From Chamaecrista fasciculata (lineage: Eukaryota; Streptophyta; Magnoliopsida; Fabales; Fabaceae), in the NCBI GenBank assembly GCA_003254925.1, contig QANZ01014570.1:15380-79379 (forward strand): 64,000 nucleotides of DNA, given 5' to 3'. The position numbers and the translations under genes were made by a program. Shown here in pieces: positions 58,771-64,000 of this stretch (its first letter is position 1; every line of letters starts with the position of its first letter). The notes below the pieces were generated by a model. The model was given only the letters and a program-made list of their open reading frames with translations. It made no database searches and was not told the DNA's origin.

Positions 58771-60690
58771 AGATTTTGTCATACAAGTAGAAATTTTTCC
58801 TTTTTTTCACTTTTCCGATTCTTTTTTTTTTTCTCTGGGGGTAGGCTTACAAGCGATTGTCTTATTTTCAATGTCCTCAAATCAATTTTGTAACATCCAT
58901 CTATTCATATGATTGAAGCACCAACACACCTCTTTCATTTATCTAGCCCAATTTGATGAATCATTTTTTTTATCTATCTGTCTCACTCTGTTCATGAACG
59001 ACATGAAGCCTAGTGTGCCAAAAAACTAGGAAATTGACACGTTATTATAAAACTATATGTATTTTGCATGCATTCGTTCTTAGTATATCAGAACACAACA
59101 CCAACTGTTGTATAAATTTCAACCATGAAGATCTAGTTAGTTAAAAGAAAAAACATCTCATTAAATGGTATCCTATAAATACTTAAATAAAAACAGTTTT
59201 TATTTTATTTTATTAGAATTTTGGTTAAATTTAATATAGTAAGAAAAAAGTTTGGTATTATTAAAAGTCTGAGATTTTATTTTTGTTTATTAGTTTGAGT
59301 TCTCACAATTTGTTTTGTCATTAATATTAATCCAAGTATCTATTTAATTAGTTAATTGATTACATGACAACATTAAGTTGAGATTTTTTTTTGGTAAATT
59401 TTTTTTTGATATTATAAAAACAGTGAGGGAGGACAAAAGAAAACATCTTAGAGTCATACTCTTGGGGTATGCGGACCCCTGGAGTCATGACTTGAAGACG
59501 TTAAAAACTCAAGAGCGTTAACATCAAACGAAGGGAAAGAAAGCGAACCATCATAAACAGATACGTAGAAAAACACAAAAAACTTAATACTGTTAATGAC
59601 GACCATCGGATCTGAGTTGGCATTCCTCCAGAAGACACCATTCCTGCAGCGCCAAATGGCATTCCTCCAGACGACACCATTCCTGCATCGGGTCTGAGTT
59701 ATCTGTGAAGATTTTGTAATACAAGTAGAAATTTTTCCTTTTTTTCACTTTTCCGATTCTTTTTTTTTTCTCTGGGGGTAGGCTTACGAGCAATTGTCTT
59801 ATTTTCAATGTCCTCGAATCAATTTTGTAACATCCATCTATTCATATGATTGATGCACCAACACACATCTTGCATTTCTCTAGCCCAATATGGTGAATCA
59901 TTTTTTATCTATCTGTCTCACTCTGTTCCATGAACGACATGAAGCCTAGTGTGCCAAAAAACTAGGAAATTGACATGTTATTATAAAACTATATGTATTT
60001 TGTGTGCGTTCATTCTTAGTATATCGGAACGCAACACCAACCGTTGTACAAATTTCAACCATGAAGATCTAGTTAGTAAAAAAAAAATTTCATAAAATGG
60101 TATTATTAAAAGAGTTTTTTATTTTATTAAAATGTTGGTTAAATTGACAAATACAATCTCTGAACTTTCAACTTTGATCATTCAATACCTTTAAAAGAGT
60201 TTTTAGTGAAAGAGTTTTTTATTTTATTAAAATGTTGGTTAAATTTAATTTAGTAAGAAAAAGTTTGGTATCATTAAAAGTCTGAGATTTTATTTTTGTT
60301 TATTAGTTTGTGTCCTCACAATTTGTTTGGTCATTAATATTAATTCACCCGTCTATTTAATTAGTTAATTTTTTTTTTGATCCAATAATTAGTTAATTGA
60401 TTACATGACAACATTAATTTTTTTTGGTAAATTTTGTTTTTTTTTTTTATATTATAAAAACGGTGAGGGAGTACAAAAGAAAACATCTTAGAGTCATACT
60501 CTTGGGGTATGCGGACCCCTGGAGTCATAACTTGAAGACGTTAAAAACTCAAGAGCGTTAACATCAAACGAAGGGAAAGAAAGCAAACCATCATAAACTA
60601 ATACGTAGTAAGACACAGAAAACTTAATACTGTTAATGACGACCATTGAATCTGAGTTGGCATTCCTCCAGACGACACCATTCCTGCAGC
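58757..60690. repeat. Tandem duplication, about 940-bp period
   Basis: From tgagttatctgtgaagattt at 58757 the sequence recurs from 59695. It spans the last four codons and 3'UTR of the TypA-like gene, AT-rich DNA, and a LINE 3' end (59392-59690 and 60437 onward). The second unit carries an extra 'ttttattttattaaaatg' block. The LINE was therefore already present when the duplication arose. Confidence 0.85.
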
Positions 60691-63660
60691 GCCCAATGGC
60701 GTCCAAACCTACCAGAACGGTGAGCCACGCTTCCGAGAACCGGTCTCTGACATGTTTCCAGCGTAAGATCCAGCTAGTAAGCCAAGGACGAAAGCTACCT
60801 CTACTAGGATGATACCTGAAAGTGATAGGTAAACCAAACCACACCGCCCTTTCAAAGCTACATAAAAGAAAAGTGTGTGATACCGAGTCATCAAAGGCAC
60901 CACATAAGGGGAAAATAATCTCACAGCGAAGGTGATGTCGATTCAAATTTTTGTAAGTAGGGATGGCATCCTTGTAGATTTTCCAAACCGTCATCAGAAC
61001 CCTCATCGGAGCTTTGGTCCTCCAAAAATATTTCCAAGGAAAATAAGATGTATAATTATTACCTAAACCCGGATGGTTGCCACTGCTTAGAAGCTTGTAC
61101 CCATTAGCCGTGGAGTACGACCCGGAGGTAACATGTAGGGGTGTGCAAAAACGGGTTAACCCACCTAACCCGACCGTAAATATCGGGTTCGGTCGGTTCG
61201 GGTTTAACCATACGGGTTCATTCGGATCTGATTTTTCAAAAAATGTTGGTCTGATCGAGTTATCGGATTAACCCACTTGAACCCGATTAAACTCAACCTG
61301 ATCGATTGAAACAAAAAGAAAAAGAAAAAAAAAATCTGTCGAGCCTTTGTATCTCTACTCCAGAATCTTCTTCCCAAGTTTTTCAATCTCAAAACTCTCA
61401 TAATTTAGATCTTCATAGACACACTAGTACACCACAACTCAACCAAAATAGCAAAATCAAATCTCAATCTCTCAATATGGCACAAAGTCAGACCATATCT
61501 CATCACATCTCTTCAAAAACTCTAGATCTCTCAATCTTTTTCATTCTTATTTCACTATTTCTCACCTAGATCGCATTTAGTAGAGACGACGGAGACGGAA
61601 TAAAGCAGCGGCGGCCATCGACAGCAGCGAAAACGGCGACAGTGAGCCAGCGACGGAGACTTAGAACTTCGTTGCTTGTCGAGAAGAGGAGATGAAGGTG
61701 GAACATGAAGAAGATGAAGGTGAAGCGTCGAAGAACAAGATAGATGTAAACTTGATCTAGTCTCTTTCCAGATTATTTTTTAGTCTAAATTCATTTTGGG
61801 TTAAAATTATTTTCTAGTCCCTTCTATTCTGATTTATAATTATTAGTGTTTGTAATTGTAAATATTTTTAATTTTTAATAAATTTTTGTTTTTCAAAAAA
61901 ATAAATTAATTCGGATAACCCGCCGACCCGCCCACAACCCGACTCAACCCGATACCATCGGGTTGATTGGGTTGACGGGAGGGTTCGGGTTGAGAAATTT
62001 CAACCTGCTGCTTGATATCTCATCCGATAGACCCGACCGAACCCGACAGATGAACACCCCTAGTAACAGCTGACCAAATAAGAACATCTGGGATGTGTCT
62101 GATTGGTCGCGGAGTACTGATCAAGTCAGTCGCCAGATCATTTGAGCAAACCAACGAGATCTTTCCAGCATCCCAAGAAAACATGGAGTGGTCGAGTAGA
62201 TCACTAACCAGAGTCCCTGTAGGTCTACCATAAATCTTGTCTTCCCAACAAGTGTTTATGATATCAACTTTATCCCCCATACCCAATTTCCATTTGACAT
62301 TTTCTGTGATCACATAAGAGCAATTCCTCACCCCTTTCCATACAATCGATCCCGAGCTCGTAGACTTAAAATCAAAATCAGAGTGAGGGATATCTGTTTC
62401 TGACCCACTCCCCCACCACTGATTGCGCATTATTGAGCATTATCCACTTGTGTTTCGCCAAAAGAGCCTTGTTAACCTGCGCAGTATCACGAAACTCCAA
62501 GCCACCTTTTTGTTTAGGGGTAAAAAGAATCTTTCTGTTGAGTAAGTGGCTTCTCTGTTTGTCCCCTCTGAACCCCCAAAAGAAATTGGTCATAACACCA
62601 TTGATAGCTTCCGTAACTCTTTTGGGTGCCTGAAAGTAAGAGAGTTTATAGAAGGGGTCCAACTGAAAGACTAACTTAATGAGGGTAACCCTGCCAGCCT
62701 GAGACAGAAGCTTGCTCTTCCATCCTGCAAGTCTATTGTTGATCGAAGGAGAAAGAATCTGGCACTATAGATACAGTTCATGATGCATCTGATAAACAGA
62801 TCGGGGAAATTCATCCTTTTAAGAACGGCCTAAAGGAAGCCCCAATCCACCCTGTCATAGGCTTTAGCCAAATCCATCTTCAGTGCACCCCAGCTTGACT
62901 TACCTTTCTTTGTTTTATGTATGACAGACATCGTTTCGGAAGCCATAAAAATATTATCTGAGATCAGACGGCCTTTGATGAAAGCATTTTGAAAAGGGGA
63001 TATGATCTTGTCCATGAGGTGTTGTAGACGATTAACAACCACTTTAGAGATGATCTTATAAATGAAATTGCATAGACCAATAGGACATAAATCTTTGAAC
63101 GTCTCAAGAGTATTATTTTTCGAGATCAAAGCAATGAAAGTTGAGTTGATAGCACCAAGATCACAGGTACCTGCAAAGAAATCACCGACAAGTTTAAGAA
63201 TATCATTCTGCATGAACTCCCAATATCTCTGGAAAACCGCTGCAGGGACCCCATCCGGGCCTGGGGCTTTGTACGGCTTAAGTTGGAACACAGCAGTCTT
63301 CACCTCCTCCCGGGAAACAGGTCTAGTCAAATCCATAGCCGCCGTCTGAGAGATAGTAGGAAGAGTGATACCCTGCAACCAAGCCTTCGTGTTTCTGTCC
63401 CTGGGAATATCCTCGTTAGAAAAAATAGATTCAAAATACCGCCCCACTTATTTTTCTAAGAGATCATAATCATCAATCCATTCCCCATCATGGTCGCTTA
63501 TCTTTTGGATTTTGTTCTGAGCGCGACGTTTCCTGGCCACGTTTTGAAAATACACAGTCTTTATGACATTGAACATGCCCAAAAATCGTTTTATTCCAGA
63601 TCTAGAGATTAGTCTTAATTCTGTCATATCTCTATGTTGGAAAGGGACCTTTCTCACATC
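60437..63660 (-). mobile_element. L1-type LINE, second family, with hAT inside and internal deletion
   Basis: On the minus strand, from 5' to 3': a pre-RT segment (NKIQKISDHDGEWIDDYDLL), YKAPGPDGVPAAVFQ, LISKNNTLETFKDL, LQHLMDKIISPFQNAFIKGR and KMDLAKAYDRVDWGFL. The part with the FADD motif is missing at about 62760-62830. KRVTEAINGVMTNFFWGF, the TCWEDKIYGRP region, then the zf-RVT block (KIYKDAIPTYKNLNRHH) follow. It ends in a T run at 60437-60448 (A tail). A hAT element interrupts it at 61136-62062. Frames are broken in several places; this is an old copy of a family different from that at 6.5 kb. Confidence 0.85.
61136..62062. mobile_element. Non-autonomous hAT element inside the LINE
   Basis: Ends TAGGGGTGTGCA and, inverted, TAGGGGTGTTCA, followed by 'cgggttaaccc' / 'gggttcgggttg' words typical of hAT MITEs. 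Flanks gtaacatg (61128-61135) and gtaacagc (62063-62070) match at 6 of 8 positions. The LINE sequence resumes directly after it. The interior has a CT-rich leader-like part and 'gaagatgaaggtg' words but no transposase. Confidence 0.8.
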
Positions 63661-64000
63661 CAGAAGCTTCTCCTCGCAAAGGATCCAGATGTATCAGTTA
63701 GAGACCTTACATTCAGGGAATTGGAGATAAGAGTAGAACTTGAGAAGTGGTATGAGAGGGAGGAGATTTTTTGGGCTTAGAAATCGAGACAGATGTGGCT
63801 TCTGCAGGGAGACAAAAACACTGAGTATTTTCACAACGTGGTCAGGTAACATCACGCTCAGAACAAAATCCAAAAGATACGCGGCCATGATGGGGAATGG
63901 ATTGATGATTATGATCTCTTAGAAAAAGAAAGAGGGCAGTATTTTGAATCTATTTTTTCAAACGACGATATTCCCAGGGACAGAAACACGGAGGCTTGGT
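63661..64000 (+). mobile_element. Inverted LINE piece, head-to-head with the 60-63 kb LINE
   Basis: The plus strand encodes GDKNTEYFHNVVR, QNKIQKI..HDGEWIDDYDLLEK, YFESIFSNDDIPRDRNTEAW, the same region that the minus strand encodes at 63360-63560, with scattered differences. The two copies face each other from about 63660. The piece runs off the window. Confidence 0.8.

Overview
The window is nuclear DNA of a land plant, most likely a eudicot. The reasons are AT-rich spacers, genes broken by many short GT-AG introns, a VOZ transcription factor (a family confined to land plants), and plant-type repeats: L1 LINEs with an RNase H tail, tRNA-derived SINEs, Helitrons, hAT, CACTA and Mutator-like MITEs, and solo LTRs. 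I cannot name the species from sequence alone. One long assembly gap (25484-25840) and isolated single Ns (10252, 14073, 17442) show a draft assembly.

Three intact-looking host genes occupy the left half. An OPA3-like mitochondrial protein gene lies at 2887-4932 (+, 4 coding exons, 171 aa). A VOZ transcription factor gene lies at 21344-24414 (+, 4 coding exons, 522 aa, with two in-frame 13-codon tandem duplications). A peroxisomal acyl-CoA oxidase of the ACX3 type lies at 26954-33162 (-, 13 exons, 675 aa). A fourth locus at 57879-58770 (+) holds only the last two exons of a TypA/BipA-like GTPase. A captured first exon of a DUF1645-type gene sits inside a hAT element at 54514-55542. The genes show no operon-like or pathway linkage.

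The rest is layered repeats. 6.5-9.1 kb and 14.1-17.4 kb carry two nearly identical L1 LINE copies, each with one premature stop at a different place. 9.7-14 kb has MITE-like elements with unlike ends that share an internal module. 33.5-43.8 kb holds a LINE split by a solo LTR, two Helitron ends, SINEs and hairpin MITEs with 9-bp target duplications. 44.4-57.8 kb is a 13.4-kb inverted-repeat complex of three copies of a roughly 3.1-kb unit. It has a near-perfect palindrome at its first junction, a 4.5-kb solo LTR in the middle copy and a gene-carrying hAT in the last. 58.7-64 kb is a tandem duplication followed by a second LINE family with a hAT inside it and a head-to-head inverted piece at the window edge.

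The most informative signals are the paralogous empty sites in the inverted-repeat complex, the gene-capturing hAT, the shared phrase-like design of the hairpin MITEs, and the paired codon duplications in VOZ. I found no CRISPR array, rRNA gene, stand-alone tRNA gene or convincing novel multi-gene system.
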